Shown here: piece after piece, positions 50,534 through 58,299 of the stretch | How positions within the stretch are numbered: position 1 is the stretch's first letter | Layout: the number at the start of each line of letters is the position of its first letter | Assembly (NCBI RefSeq): GCF_006715085.1 | Contig: NZ_VFMM01000004.1 | Location: 558,001-622,000, forward strand | From: Kribbella jejuensis | GTDB taxonomy: Bacteria; Actinomycetota; Actinomycetes; Propionibacteriales; Kribbellaceae | Length of the DNA: 64,000 nt | Direction: 5' to 3' | Position numbers and translations under genes: made by a program | The notes under the pieces: model-generated | What the model saw: only the letters and a program-made list of their open reading frames with translations | Databases searched by the model: none | Told to the model about the DNA's origin: nothing

Positions 50534-51522
50534 GCCAGCCTCACCCGCGGGTCGATCAGGCTGTAGCCGACGTCCACCAGCAGGTTCAGCACCACGATCA
50601 GCACGGAAGCGACCAGTACGGTGCCCATGATCACCGGCAGGTCGTAGTTGTTCAAGCTGTCCAGGACCAGCTGGCCGAGGCCGGGCAGGTCGAAGATCCG
50701 CTCGGTGAAGATCGCGCCGCCGAGGCTGGTGGCAACGTCCAGGCCGAAGATCGTCACGACCGGGATCAGGCCGGACCGGAGAGCGTGCTTGTAGGTGACC
50801 ACCCGGTCGGACAGGCCCTTGGCCCGCGCGGTCCGGATGAAGTCCTCACTCAGTGTCTCGACCATGGAGCCACGGGAGTAGCGCGCATAGGAGACACAGT
50901 TGTAGATGCCGAGCACCAGCCACGGTGTCAGCATGCCGGCTATCCATTTGCCGGGATTCTCCGAGGGTGGTGTCCACTCACCTCTTGGAAGGATGGGATA
51001 CAGCACGGTCAGGTACAGCGCGACCATCAGCGCGACGATGTAGTAGGGCACCGAACTGATCACCAGCGTGCTGGTCATCAGCGCCCGGTCGCCCAGCGTC
51101 CCGCGTCTCTTGGCCGCCATCGATCCGACGAACACGCCGATGGTGAGGACGAGTACGGCGTACCCGACCACCAGCGACAGTGTCACCGGGAACCGGCTCT
51201 TGATCATGTCCGTGACCGGCCGGTCGTTCTTGAACGAGAAGCCGAGGCAGGGCGCCGCGCAGTGCTGCTTGACACCCGAGGTCGTGAAGTCACGACCGAC
51301 GAAGATTCCCGCGGTGTACTCCGCGAACTGCTGCACCTTCGGCCGGTCGAGATGCAGGTTGGTCCGGATCTCCTGGTACCGCTGCGCAGTGCAGTTGCGG
51401 TCACCACAGATCGCACCCGCCGGGTCGGTCGGCGCGACGAAGAACAACGTGAAGGTCGCGATCAAGGTAGCGAGCACGACACTCAGCGCGCTGACCAGGC
51501 GGCGCGCCACGAAATAGAGCAC
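50530..51522 (-). CDS. peptide-type ABC transporter permease (OppB/DppB)
   Basis: 330 residues, GTG start with GAGGAG 9 nt upstream. N-terminal helix LVSALSVVLATLIATFTLFFV, then an extended external loop with four cysteines (AICGDRNCTAQ, KQHCAAPCLGFSF), unusual for the family and perhaps disulphide-bonded. Further helices include VVGYAVLVLTIGVFVGSMAA. The permease EAA region is VETLSEDFIRTARAKGLSDRVVTYKHALRSGLIPVV, and the end GSVLVAS-like MGTVLVASVLIVVLNLLVDVGYSLIDPRVR is typical. It acts with the C-type permease encoded first in the operon. Confidence 0.9.
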   Translation of the reverse strand: MLYFVARRLVSALSVVLATLIATFTLFFVAPTDPAGAICGDRNCTAQRYQEIRTNLHLDRPKVQQFAEYTAGIFVGRDFTTSGVKQHCAAPCLGFSFKNDRPVTDMIKSRFPVTLSLVVGYAVLVLTIGVFVGSMAAKRRGTLGDRALMTSTLVISSVPYYIVALMVALYLTVLYPILPRGEWTPPSENPGKWIAGMLTPWLVLGIYNCVSYARYSRGSMVETLSEDFIRTARAKGLSDRVVTYKHALRSGLIPVVTIFGLDVATSLGGAIFTERIFDLPGLGQLVLDSLNNYDLPVIMGTVLVASVLIVVLNLLVDVGYSLIDPRVRLA

Positions 51523-51544
51523 GGGATTGTCTCCTCACCGACCG

Positions 51545-51579
51545 GTCTGGTGCCCGGGCTTGTGGCCCGGGCACCAGAC
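51545..51579 (-). terminator. strong hairpin after the substrate-binding-protein gene
   Basis: Perfect 15-nt arms (GTCTGGTGCCCGGGC, 51545-51559, and complement 51565-51579) with a 5-nt loop, in the 98-bp gap between the receptor gene and the OppB-type gene. No T-tract. It probably tunes receptor versus permease mRNA levels. Confidence 0.7.
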
Positions 51580-51620
51580 AGGCGTTCAGTGGATCACTAC
51601 TGCTTCAGAACGGGCGTGGA

Positions 51621-53378
51621 TCAGGGCTGCTTCAGGTACAGCGAGGTGAACTCGGGCAGACCCTGTGTCGGGTCGTTGATCGCGTGCCCGATGTTCTTGC
51701 CGACCGGGAAGTTGCTCTGGCTGTAGTACAGCGGGAGCACCGGGAGGTACTTCTCCAGGATGTCCTTGTCGACGTTCTTCCATTCCTTCAGCTGCTCGTC
51801 CGGCGCCTTCGCGGTGACGGCGTCGATCTCGGCGTCCAGCGCCTTGTCCTGGAGCTGGCCAACGCTGTTGCCCAGGGCAATCGCGTCGGAGCGGAACAGG
51901 ACCGGGAACCAGCTGGTGCCACTCGGCCAGTCGGAGCACCAACCGGTCGGGGTCTTGCCGATGTTCACCGGAGCGTTCTGGTCACCGGTGAAGGTACGGA
52001 TCTTGGCCTTCGGGACACCGATCGCCCGGACCTTGAAGCCTGCCTTCTCGAACATCTGCTTGCGGAACTGCGTGACCTGCGTGGAGATCTTGTCGTCGAT
52101 CGAGTAGTACCAGCTGAGCTCGAAGTTCGACTTGCCCAGCTTGGCCAGCTCGGACTTGACCTCGGCGGCGACCGCGTCGTCCTCGGCGCCCTTACCGGTA
52201 CCGTTCAGACCCGGCAGCTCGTACTTCTCGAAGCCCGGGACGGCCGGCGGCAGGATCGTCGAGGCCGGCGGGTCGTCGTTCGGGTTCAGGCCGGCCACCT
52301 TGCGCCAACCGTCGTACGGGTGCGCCTTGGCGATCAGCTTGCGGACCTCCAGCGGGATCTTCCGGGTGTCCATCGTGTACATGATCGTGCACGGCGACGG
52401 GCCCTTGATCAGCTGCGACTGGTCCTTGACCTCGGGCAGCAGCGAGACGTCCAGGTTGCTGTAGTTCAGCGCGTCGGCGTCCGGGCCGGAGCTCGCGAGC
52501 ACCTGGCGCTGGGCCTTGATCAGGTCCTGGCTGAACTTGAAGTCGAAGCCGTCGACGTACTGGTGCCGCACCGGGTCGCTGTTCGCGTCCCAGTTCGGGT
52601 TCTTGACCAGCTTCAGCTCGCTGCCCGGCTGGTACGACGACAGCATGTACGGGCCGGTCGCCATCGGGTGCTGCTCGTAGTTCTTCTGGGTGTCCTTCGC
52701 CTGCGGGATCGGCGTGAACATCGGGAACGCCGCGTAGTAGGGCAGGTCGTCGAACTTCTTCGCCAGGTGGATGACCAGCGTGTGGTCGTCCGGCGTCTCG
52801 ACACCCTTGTAGTCCGCGCCACCGGCGGCGTACGGGCCCTTGTACTTCTCGCCGTCCAGGAAGAACTGCATCTGGTACGTCGGTCCGGCGTCGTACAGGT
52901 CGTGCGCGAAGGAGCGCTTGATCGCGTACGCGTAGTCGGCAGCCTTGACCGGCGTGCCGTCCATGTACTTGATGCCCTGCTTCAGCTTGAAGGTCCAGGT
53001 GAGACCGTCGGCCGACTTGGTACCGAGGTCCTCGGCCAGGTCCGGCACCAGGACCGGCTTGTGGTCGGGGCCGTCCAGCCGGTACTGGGTCAGCGACCGG
53101 AACATCAGCTTCGCGATCTGGTTACCGTCGGTGTAGTAGATCGCGGTCGGGTCGAAGGTGTCCGGCGTCACGTCCGAGAGGACCGTGATCGTGCCGCCCT
53201 TCTTCGCGCCGTCGACATCCGGGGCCGGGCCCTTCGCAGTGGGGTCGGTCGCCTTGACCTGCGCACCCCCCAAGTTGCCGCTGTCGCCCTTGCTACCGCT
53301 GTTCGAGGACGGGCTGCCACAGGCCACGGCGGCCAGCATGACCGTCGCCGCGACTGCGGTTATCCGTTTCCACTGCAT
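51621..53378 (-). CDS. ABC transporter substrate-binding lipoprotein, family 5 (peptide/nickel)
   Basis: 585 residues from the ATG with AAGGAG upstream: MQWKRITAVAATVMLAAVACGS, a lipoprotein signal peptide with lipobox VAC (C20). The SBP_bac_5 fold is shown by GGTITVLSDVTPDTFDPTAIYYTDG, LVPDLAEDLGTKSADGLTWTFKLKQGIKYMDGTPVKAADYAYAIKRS and the C-terminal LPLYYSQSN. It binds peptides or similar ligands outside the cell. Two long Gly/Ser/Asn spacers follow the lipobox. It is unusually placed after the first permease gene rather than at the operon start. Confidence 0.9.
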   Translation of the reverse strand: MQWKRITAVAATVMLAAVACGSPSSNSGSKGDSGNLGGAQVKATDPTAKGPAPDVDGAKKGGTITVLSDVTPDTFDPTAIYYTDGNQIAKLMFRSLTQYRLDGPDHKPVLVPDLAEDLGTKSADGLTWTFKLKQGIKYMDGTPVKAADYAYAIKRSFAHDLYDAGPTYQMQFFLDGEKYKGPYAAGGADYKGVETPDDHTLVIHLAKKFDDLPYYAAFPMFTPIPQAKDTQKNYEQHPMATGPYMLSSYQPGSELKLVKNPNWDANSDPVRHQYVDGFDFKFSQDLIKAQRQVLASSGPDADALNYSNLDVSLLPEVKDQSQLIKGPSPCTIMYTMDTRKIPLEVRKLIAKAHPYDGWRKVAGLNPNDDPPASTILPPAVPGFEKYELPGLNGTGKGAEDDAVAAEVKSELAKLGKSNFELSWYYSIDDKISTQVTQFRKQMFEKAGFKVRAIGVPKAKIRTFTGDQNAPVNIGKTPTGWCSDWPSGTSWFPVLFRSDAIALGNSVGQLQDKALDAEIDAVTAKAPDEQLKEWKNVDKDILEKYLPVLPLYYSQSNFPVGKNIGHAINDPTQGLPEFTSLYLKQP

Positions 53379-53419
53379 GGTCGGGTTTCTCCTTTTCTGC
53401 CGCTGGGGCAATCGCCGAA

Positions 53420-54427
53420 CTACCGGCGAGTCTTGGGGTCGAAGGCGTCCCGGACCGCGTCTCCGAGCAGGGCCAGCGCGAGCACCAGAGCGGTGATGCC
53501 GACCACTGGCAGCCAGAGGTAGAGCGGGTCTGCCTTGAACCAGTTCGTGGCGACGGAGATCGTCTGACCCCACGAGGGGATCGGTTCGACCAGTCCGACA
53601 CCGAGGAAGGAAAGACCGGCCTCCGCGGTCACGTACGACGGAACCGCGAGCGAGGCCGAGATGACGATCGGCGCGACCAGGTTCGGCAGCAGTTCCTTGA
53701 ACAGGACCTGCCGGGTCGGCACACCGATCGCCTTGGCGGCGAGCACGAACTCGCGCTCGCGCAGGGACAGCACCTCACCCCGGATGATCCGGGCCAGGCC
53801 GGCCCAGCCGAAGAAGGACAGCACGAAGATCAGTACGTAGAACCTGATCGACGCCTGCTGGTTCGGGGTCAGGTTGAACGAACCGCCGCGCATCGACTCC
53901 ACGATCGGCACCAGCGCGATCGCGAACAGCAGGAACGGCAGGCTCAGGACGAAGTCGATGATCCAGGAGATGACCCGGTCGGTCCAGCCGCCGAGGAAGC
54001 CGGCCAGCAGGCCCATCACGACGCCGATCGCGGTACCGACCACGGTCGCCAGGAACGCGATGATCAGCGACGGGCGGGCGCCGTACACCCAGCGCGCGAA
54101 GTTGTCCCGGCCGGTCTTCGGCTCGACACCGAGCCAGTGCGCACCGTTCACACCGATCGTCGGGTAACCGAACTCGTCGACCAGGTCGGTGTGGAAGGTG
54201 CTGTAGTCCTGGCCCTCGAGCTTGGCCAGCAGCGGCGCCAGGATCGCGATCAGGATGAAGAACAGCACGATCGCCGCGCAGATCATCGCGACCCGGTCCT
54301 TGCGCAACCGGTCGAACGCGATCCGGCTCGGCGACTTGCCATGCGGAGTGGCGGCCGTGCGGACCGGCTCCGCCGAGGCCGGGTGTTCTTCGACCCCTAC
54401 GGTCGAGTCTGGCGACCCAATACTCAT
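53420..54427 (-). CDS. peptide-type ABC transporter permease (OppC/DppC)
   Basis: 335 residues from ATG 54427 (GGAG 6 nt upstream; GTG 54433 also in frame). After a hydrophilic N-terminus comes SPSRIAFDRLRKDRVAMICAAIVLFFILIAILAPLLAKLEG, the OppC N-terminal helix. Then GVEPKTGRDNFARWVYGARPSLIIAFLATVVGTAIGVVMGLLAGFLGGWTD and the EAA loop REREFVLAAKAIGVPTRQVLFKELLPN. The C-terminal GLSFLGVGLVEPIPSWGQ is diagnostic. It is the first gene of the operon. Confidence 0.92.
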   Translation of the reverse strand: MSIGSPDSTVGVEEHPASAEPVRTAATPHGKSPSRIAFDRLRKDRVAMICAAIVLFFILIAILAPLLAKLEGQDYSTFHTDLVDEFGYPTIGVNGAHWLGVEPKTGRDNFARWVYGARPSLIIAFLATVVGTAIGVVMGLLAGFLGGWTDRVISWIIDFVLSLPFLLFAIALVPIVESMRGGSFNLTPNQQASIRFYVLIFVLSFFGWAGLARIIRGEVLSLREREFVLAAKAIGVPTRQVLFKELLPNLVAPIVISASLAVPSYVTAEAGLSFLGVGLVEPIPSWGQTISVATNWFKADPLYLWLPVVGITALVLALALLGDAVRDAFDPKTRR

Positions 54428-54779
54428 TCGCACTCCGTCAGTTCGTCGGCCGGATTTCGGTCCGTTGATCCGGCACTCATCGGTGGATAACGTGCCGAGC
54501 CTTTGCTTTGCGGTCGGGTGGCGTCAAATCCCCTTGACAGGGCGCTTCCCCCACAACCGCGCGCTAGCCTGCCTGACACTGTGACACCAAACCAGCGGTG
54601 CCCGGCACCAGTGCACAAATCGTTACCGGAACGGGTACTCGAACGGAACATTTGCCCCAAATCGTCACTCTGGGCAGTCAAATCTTCGCATTCCGCGTCG
54701 GCACAGCACCGACAGTGGCCATTTTGTGCCAGGTTTTCACACATTGTGACGAAATGACCTCATCGGCAACAGAACGCGT
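54428..54779. other. 352-bp intergenic region upstream of the peptide transporter
   Basis: Lower in GC than its surroundings. It should hold the promoter of the minus-strand transporter operon; gcvT ends on its other side. I note TTGACA on the plus strand (54534) without a spaced -10, and a direct repeat TGACA-CTG-TGACA (about 54572-54585). Several ORFs of 60-105 codons cross it in both strands, but none has a ribosome site or recognisable features. No terminator for gcvT is evident. Confidence 0.35.
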
Positions 54780-55880
54780 CTAGCGCACGTGAACCGTCAC
54801 GAAAGGCGGTTTCACGACGTCGAAGAGTTCCTGACGGCCGCGGATGTCGACGGTCACCTGGTCGCCCTCCTTGACCGCCGCATCGAGCAGCGCGAGCGCC
54901 ACGCCCTTCTTCAGGGTCGGCGAGAAGGTGCCGGACGTCACTTCGCCGATCCCGGTGCCGGATTGGTCGGCAACTGTCATATGCGGCCGGGGAATGCCAC
55001 GGCCGACTGCACGGAGCCCGCGGAGGATCCGGGACGGGCCGGCTTCCTTCTCGGCGCGCAGGGCGGCGTCGCCCCAGAAGTGGTCCTTCTTCCAGCCGAC
55101 GGCCCAGCCCGAGCGGGCCTGGACGGGCGTGATGTCCGGCGAGATGTCCTGGCCGTGCAGCGGGTAGCCCATCTCGGTCCGGAGCGTGTCCCGGGCGCCC
55201 AGCCCGGCGGGGACGATGCCGTACTGCTCACCGGCCTTCAGCAACGCATCGAACACCGGCAGCGCGGCCGCGTTCGGTACGACGAGCTCGTAGCCGCGCT
55301 CGCCCGTGTAACCGGTTCGGCAGACGACAACCGGCGTACCGCCGAAGTCGGCCGTCGCGAAGGCCATGTAGTCGTGGCCGATCGGGAGACCGATCGCGGC
55401 GACCACCTCGTCGCTGTTCGCGCCCTGGACCGCGAGGATCGCGTAGTCGTCGTGGACGTTGGTGACCTCTACACCGTCCGGTGCCTCCGCCTGCAGCAGC
55501 CGGACCACCTCAGCGGTATTGGCGGCGTTCGGGATCAGGAACACGTCGTCGTCGGCGTGCAGGTACGCGATCAGGTCGTCGACCACTCCCCCGCGCTCGT
55601 TGCAGCACAGCGTGTACTGCGCCTGCCCGGGGGCGATCTTGCCGAGATCGTTGGTCAGGCAAGCGTTCACGTATGCCGCGGCGCCCGGGCCCTTGACGGT
55701 GGCCTTGCCGAGGTGGCTGACGTCGAAGACGCCGACCGACGTACGGACCGCGGTGTGCTCGGCCACGACGCCGCTGTACTCCAGGGGCATCTCCCAGCCG
55801 CCGAACTCGGCGAACTTCGCACCGAGGGCCAGATGGCGCTCGTGCAACGGGGACTTCTTCAGATCCGACGACTCTGTCAT
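54780..55880 (-). CDS. gcvT: glycine cleavage system T protein (aminomethyltransferase)
   Basis: 366 residues from ATG 55880 (MTESSDLKKSPLHERHLALGAKFAEFGGWEMPLEYSG). Conserved blocks: VGVFDVSHLGKATVKGPGA (with the catalytic-region Asp), YTLCCNERGGVVDDLIAYL, GYTGERGYELVVP, GLGARDTLRTEMGYPLHGQDI and the C-terminal domain VTSGTFSPTLKKGVALALLD. It transfers the methylene from the aminomethyl-lipoyl H protein to tetrahydrofolate, releasing ammonia. It stands alone here; no gcvH or gcvP nearby. No glycine riboswitch was recognised in its 98-bp upstream gap. Confidence 0.93.
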   Translation of the reverse strand: MTESSDLKKSPLHERHLALGAKFAEFGGWEMPLEYSGVVAEHTAVRTSVGVFDVSHLGKATVKGPGAAAYVNACLTNDLGKIAPGQAQYTLCCNERGGVVDDLIAYLHADDDVFLIPNAANTAEVVRLLQAEAPDGVEVTNVHDDYAILAVQGANSDEVVAAIGLPIGHDYMAFATADFGGTPVVVCRTGYTGERGYELVVPNAAALPVFDALLKAGEQYGIVPAGLGARDTLRTEMGYPLHGQDISPDITPVQARSGWAVGWKKDHFWGDAALRAEKEAGPSRILRGLRAVGRGIPRPHMTVADQSGTGIGEVTSGTFSPTLKKGVALALLDAAVKEGDQVTVDIRGRQELFDVVKPPFVTVHVR

Positions 55881-55978
55881 GCAGCGGAACTTACCGGACG
55901 CGTAGCATGCGGAGGCAGCTTGCACGTACCGTCACGACCGGCCATCTGAGTGCCTGGTCAAGGAGGACTGAGGATTTC

Positions 55979-57487
55979 GTGACCACCATCACCCTGAGCA
56001 AGTCCGATGCCGCCGGCGTCAAGACCGACGCCGTGGTCATCGGCGTGGTCAAACTCGGCGGCGGCGTGACCCTGCCGGCCGGCACCGAGTCGCTGAACGC
56101 CGCGTACGGCGGGAAGCTGGTGGAGGTGCTGTCCGGACTGGGCGCCACCGGCAAGGCCGACGAGGTGACGAAGGTGCCCGGGCCGAGTCTGAACAAGCCG
56201 GGCAAGTCCCCCACGCTGATCGCGGTCGGCCTCGGTCCGGCCCCCGACGGCGCGCTGAAGACCGAGGACCTGCGCGCGGCGGCCGGCACCGGGGTGCGCG
56301 CGACCAAGACCTCGCAATCGGTCGCGTTCGCGCTGCCGACGCCGGATGCAGAGTGCGTCCGCGCCGTCGCCGAAGGCGCATTGCTGGGCCGCTACGCGTT
56401 CACGGCGTACAAGTCCTCGTCCTCGGACCGCTCCGAGGCGCCGGGCAACCTGACCGTGTTGACCGACCTCGCGCGGAACAAGGACGCCAAGGCCGCGCTC
56501 GAGCGCGCCCAGGTCACCGCCGACGCGGTCGCGCAGGTGCGCGACTGGGTGAACACCCCGCCGTCCGACCTTCACCCGGTCGAGTTCGCCGCCGACGCGG
56601 TCAAGCTCAGCAAGGAGTACGGCGTCAAGGTCGAGGTGCTCGACGAGAAGGCCCTGGCCAAGGGCGGGTACGGCGGCATCCTGGGCGTCGGCCAGGGCTC
56701 GGCGAACCCGCCGCGGCTGGTCCGGCTGTCGTACACGCCGAAGAAGCCGGTCACGCACCTGGCGTTCGTCGGAAAGGGCATCACGTTCGACTCGGGCGGT
56801 CTGTCGCTGAAGACGTCGACCGGCATGGTGAGCATGAAGTCCGACATGGCCGGCGCGGCCGCGGTGATCGGCGCGACGCTGGCGATCGCGCGGCTCGGCC
56901 TGCCGGTGCAGGTGACGACGTACGCGGCGATGGCCGAGAACATGCCGTCCGGTTCCGCGGCCCGGCCGTCCGACGTACTGACGATGTACGGCGGCAAGAC
57001 CGTCGAGGTGCTGAACACCGACGCCGAGGGCCGGCTGGTGCTCGGCGACGCGCTGGTCCGGGCGTCCGAGGACGGACCCGACCTGATCGTCGACGTGGCC
57101 ACGCTGACCGGCGCCTGCGTCGTTGCCCTGGGCACCAAGGTCGCCGGTGCCTTCGGCAACACCGACTCCGCCCGCGACCGGGTCGTCGACGCGGCGATCG
57201 CGGCCGGTGAGTCGATGTGGCCGCTGCCGATCCCGGCCGAGATGCTCGACAAGCTGAAGTCACACTCGAAGGTCGCGGACCTGGCCAACATCACCGGCGA
57301 GCCGTGGGGCGGCGCCCTCGCCGCGGCCGCGTTCCTCGGCGACTTCGTTGCTGATGGCATCGATTGGGTGCACCTGGACGTGGCCGGGCCGGCCTTCAAC
57401 GACGGCGGCGCGTCCGGCTACACCCCGAACGGCGGCACCGGCTATGCGGTCCGCACCCTGATCGAACTGGCCGCCTCAGCCAGCTGA
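55979..57487 (+). CDS. pepA: leucyl aminopeptidase (M17)
   Basis: 502 residues from GTG 55979 with AAGGAGG 12-18 nt upstream. The M17 catalytic domain has FVGKGITFDSGGLSLKTSTGMVSMKSDMAGAAAV (metal-binding K and D residues), ENMPSGSAARPSDVLTMYGG and the signature NTDAEGRLVLGDAL. It is a cytosolic hexameric Zn/Mn exopeptidase. A poorly conserved N-terminal domain (1-160) is normal for the family. It is divergent from gcvT and converges on the cupin gene, overlapping it by about 12 nt. Confidence 0.93.
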   Translation: MTTITLSKSDAAGVKTDAVVIGVVKLGGGVTLPAGTESLNAAYGGKLVEVLSGLGATGKADEVTKVPGPSLNKPGKSPTLIAVGLGPAPDGALKTEDLRAAAGTGVRATKTSQSVAFALPTPDAECVRAVAEGALLGRYAFTAYKSSSSDRSEAPGNLTVLTDLARNKDAKAALERAQVTADAVAQVRDWVNTPPSDLHPVEFAADAVKLSKEYGVKVEVLDEKALAKGGYGGILGVGQGSANPPRLVRLSYTPKKPVTHLAFVGKGITFDSGGLSLKTSTGMVSMKSDMAGAAAVIGATLAIARLGLPVQVTTYAAMAENMPSGSAARPSDVLTMYGGKTVEVLNTDAEGRLVLGDALVRASEDGPDLIVDVATLTGACVVALGTKVAGAFGNTDSARDRVVDAAIAAGESMWPLPIPAEMLDKLKSHSKVADLANITGEPWGGALAAAAFLGDFVADGIDWVHLDVAGPAFNDGGASGYTPNGGTGYAVRTLIELAASAS

Positions 57488-57805
57488 GTAACGGATCTCC
57501 AGCATCACGCAGCCGGTCCCGGTCGTGTAGGGACCGTGCGGCATCCCCGGCGGCCGGCAGGCGTAGTCGCCGGGGCGGAACGTCCGCTGGAGGGTGAGAT
57601 CGGTCAGCTCCCCCTCCAGCAGGTACACCTCTTCGACGTACTCATGGCGAATGACTTCGGCGCCCGACGTGGTTCCGGGCGCCCACCGCGCAATCCGCGT
57701 CAGCATCCCGTCGGGGCCGCGACTGAGCACCCGCTCCGAGATCCCATCGCCCGCGTCCGCCCACTCGACGGTTGCGGCGGCGAAGAACTCCTGCTCGCCT
57801 TTCAG
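57476..57805 (-). CDS. cupin domain protein
   Basis: Core sequence EVIRHEYVEEVYLLEGELTDLTLQRTFRPGDYACRPPGMPHGPYTTGTGC shows the two cupin motifs (H-x-Y-E...E and PPGMPH), so a metal-binding small cupin of the ChrR-like type is likely. The reading frame has no ATG/GTG/TTG near the beginning: the best start is CTG 57805, overlapping the TGA of the upstream gene (CTGA), giving 109 residues; a later ATG at about 57709 would cut into the first strand. Substrate and role are unknown. Confidence 0.7.
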   Translation of the reverse strand: MKGEQEFFAAATVEWADAGDGISERVLSRGPDGMLTRIARWAPGTTSGAEVIRHEYVEEVYLLEGELTDLTLQRTFRPGDYACRPPGMPHGPYTTGTGCVMLEIRYSAG

Positions 57806-58116
57806 CGGCCGTTCTTCTTCATCCGGGCGTTGTACTCGCGCATCCGGGGCGGGTAGCCGACCACGGCGGCGTCGTACGACGGGATGCCGAGGCGGTTCGC
57901 GAAGTCGTGCGCCCACTTGACCGACGGGACCCGCCGACGGGTCCACTCGCCGTCGATCGCGACCAGCAGCAGGGTGTAGTCGGTGACCGCCGTCTTCGGC
58001 TCGACGAAACCCTCGACGCCCTGGCGGCTCTGGGCGAACTCCTGCAGGTGCGCCTGGTCCGGGGCGTCCGCCCGGCGCATCGTTCCGGCCTTCTGCCGGC
58101 GACCGAACCACTTCAT
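57802..58116 (-). CDS. small conserved actinobacterial protein
   Basis: 104 residues from ATG: MKWFGRRQKAGTMRRADAPDQAHLQEFAQ, then VEPKTAVTDYTLLLVAIDGEWTRRRVPSVKWAHDFANRLGIPSYDAAVVGYPPRMREYNARMKKNGR. The central part suggests an alpha/beta fold. I recall similar proteins beside lpdA in actinobacteria, often annotated loosely as oxidoreductase; I see no cofactor motif to support that. It is the leading gene of a two-gene unit with the cupin. A very long ORF in this frame crossing lpdA is a shadow. Confidence 0.75.
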   Translation of the reverse strand: MKWFGRRQKAGTMRRADAPDQAHLQEFAQSRQGVEGFVEPKTAVTDYTLLLVAIDGEWTRRRVPSVKWAHDFANRLGIPSYDAAVVGYPPRMREYNARMKKNGR

Positions 58117-58299
58117 GACGACAGTGTCCACTATCTGTGCAAGTCGGGGCCGGAATCCTGGATAACGGTTGCGGCCGGCAGCCACCGGCACGTCGGAACC
58201 GGCCCGCGCGTGGATCCGGGCGTCATCGGTGAAAGGATGGCGGCGGGCGGAGCCCGCGATCCGGGACCGCCTGCTTCGACCGGACCCACGGAGGAACCT

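Noticed and set aside
54503..54783. Short ORFs in the region upstream of the peptide transporter
   Set aside because: No ribosome sites, no family features, overlapping each other in several frames; treated as intergenic.
55881..55978. Glycine riboswitch before gcvT
   Set aside because: The 98-bp gap is too short for a tandem aptamer and no conserved glycine-aptamer core was seen.
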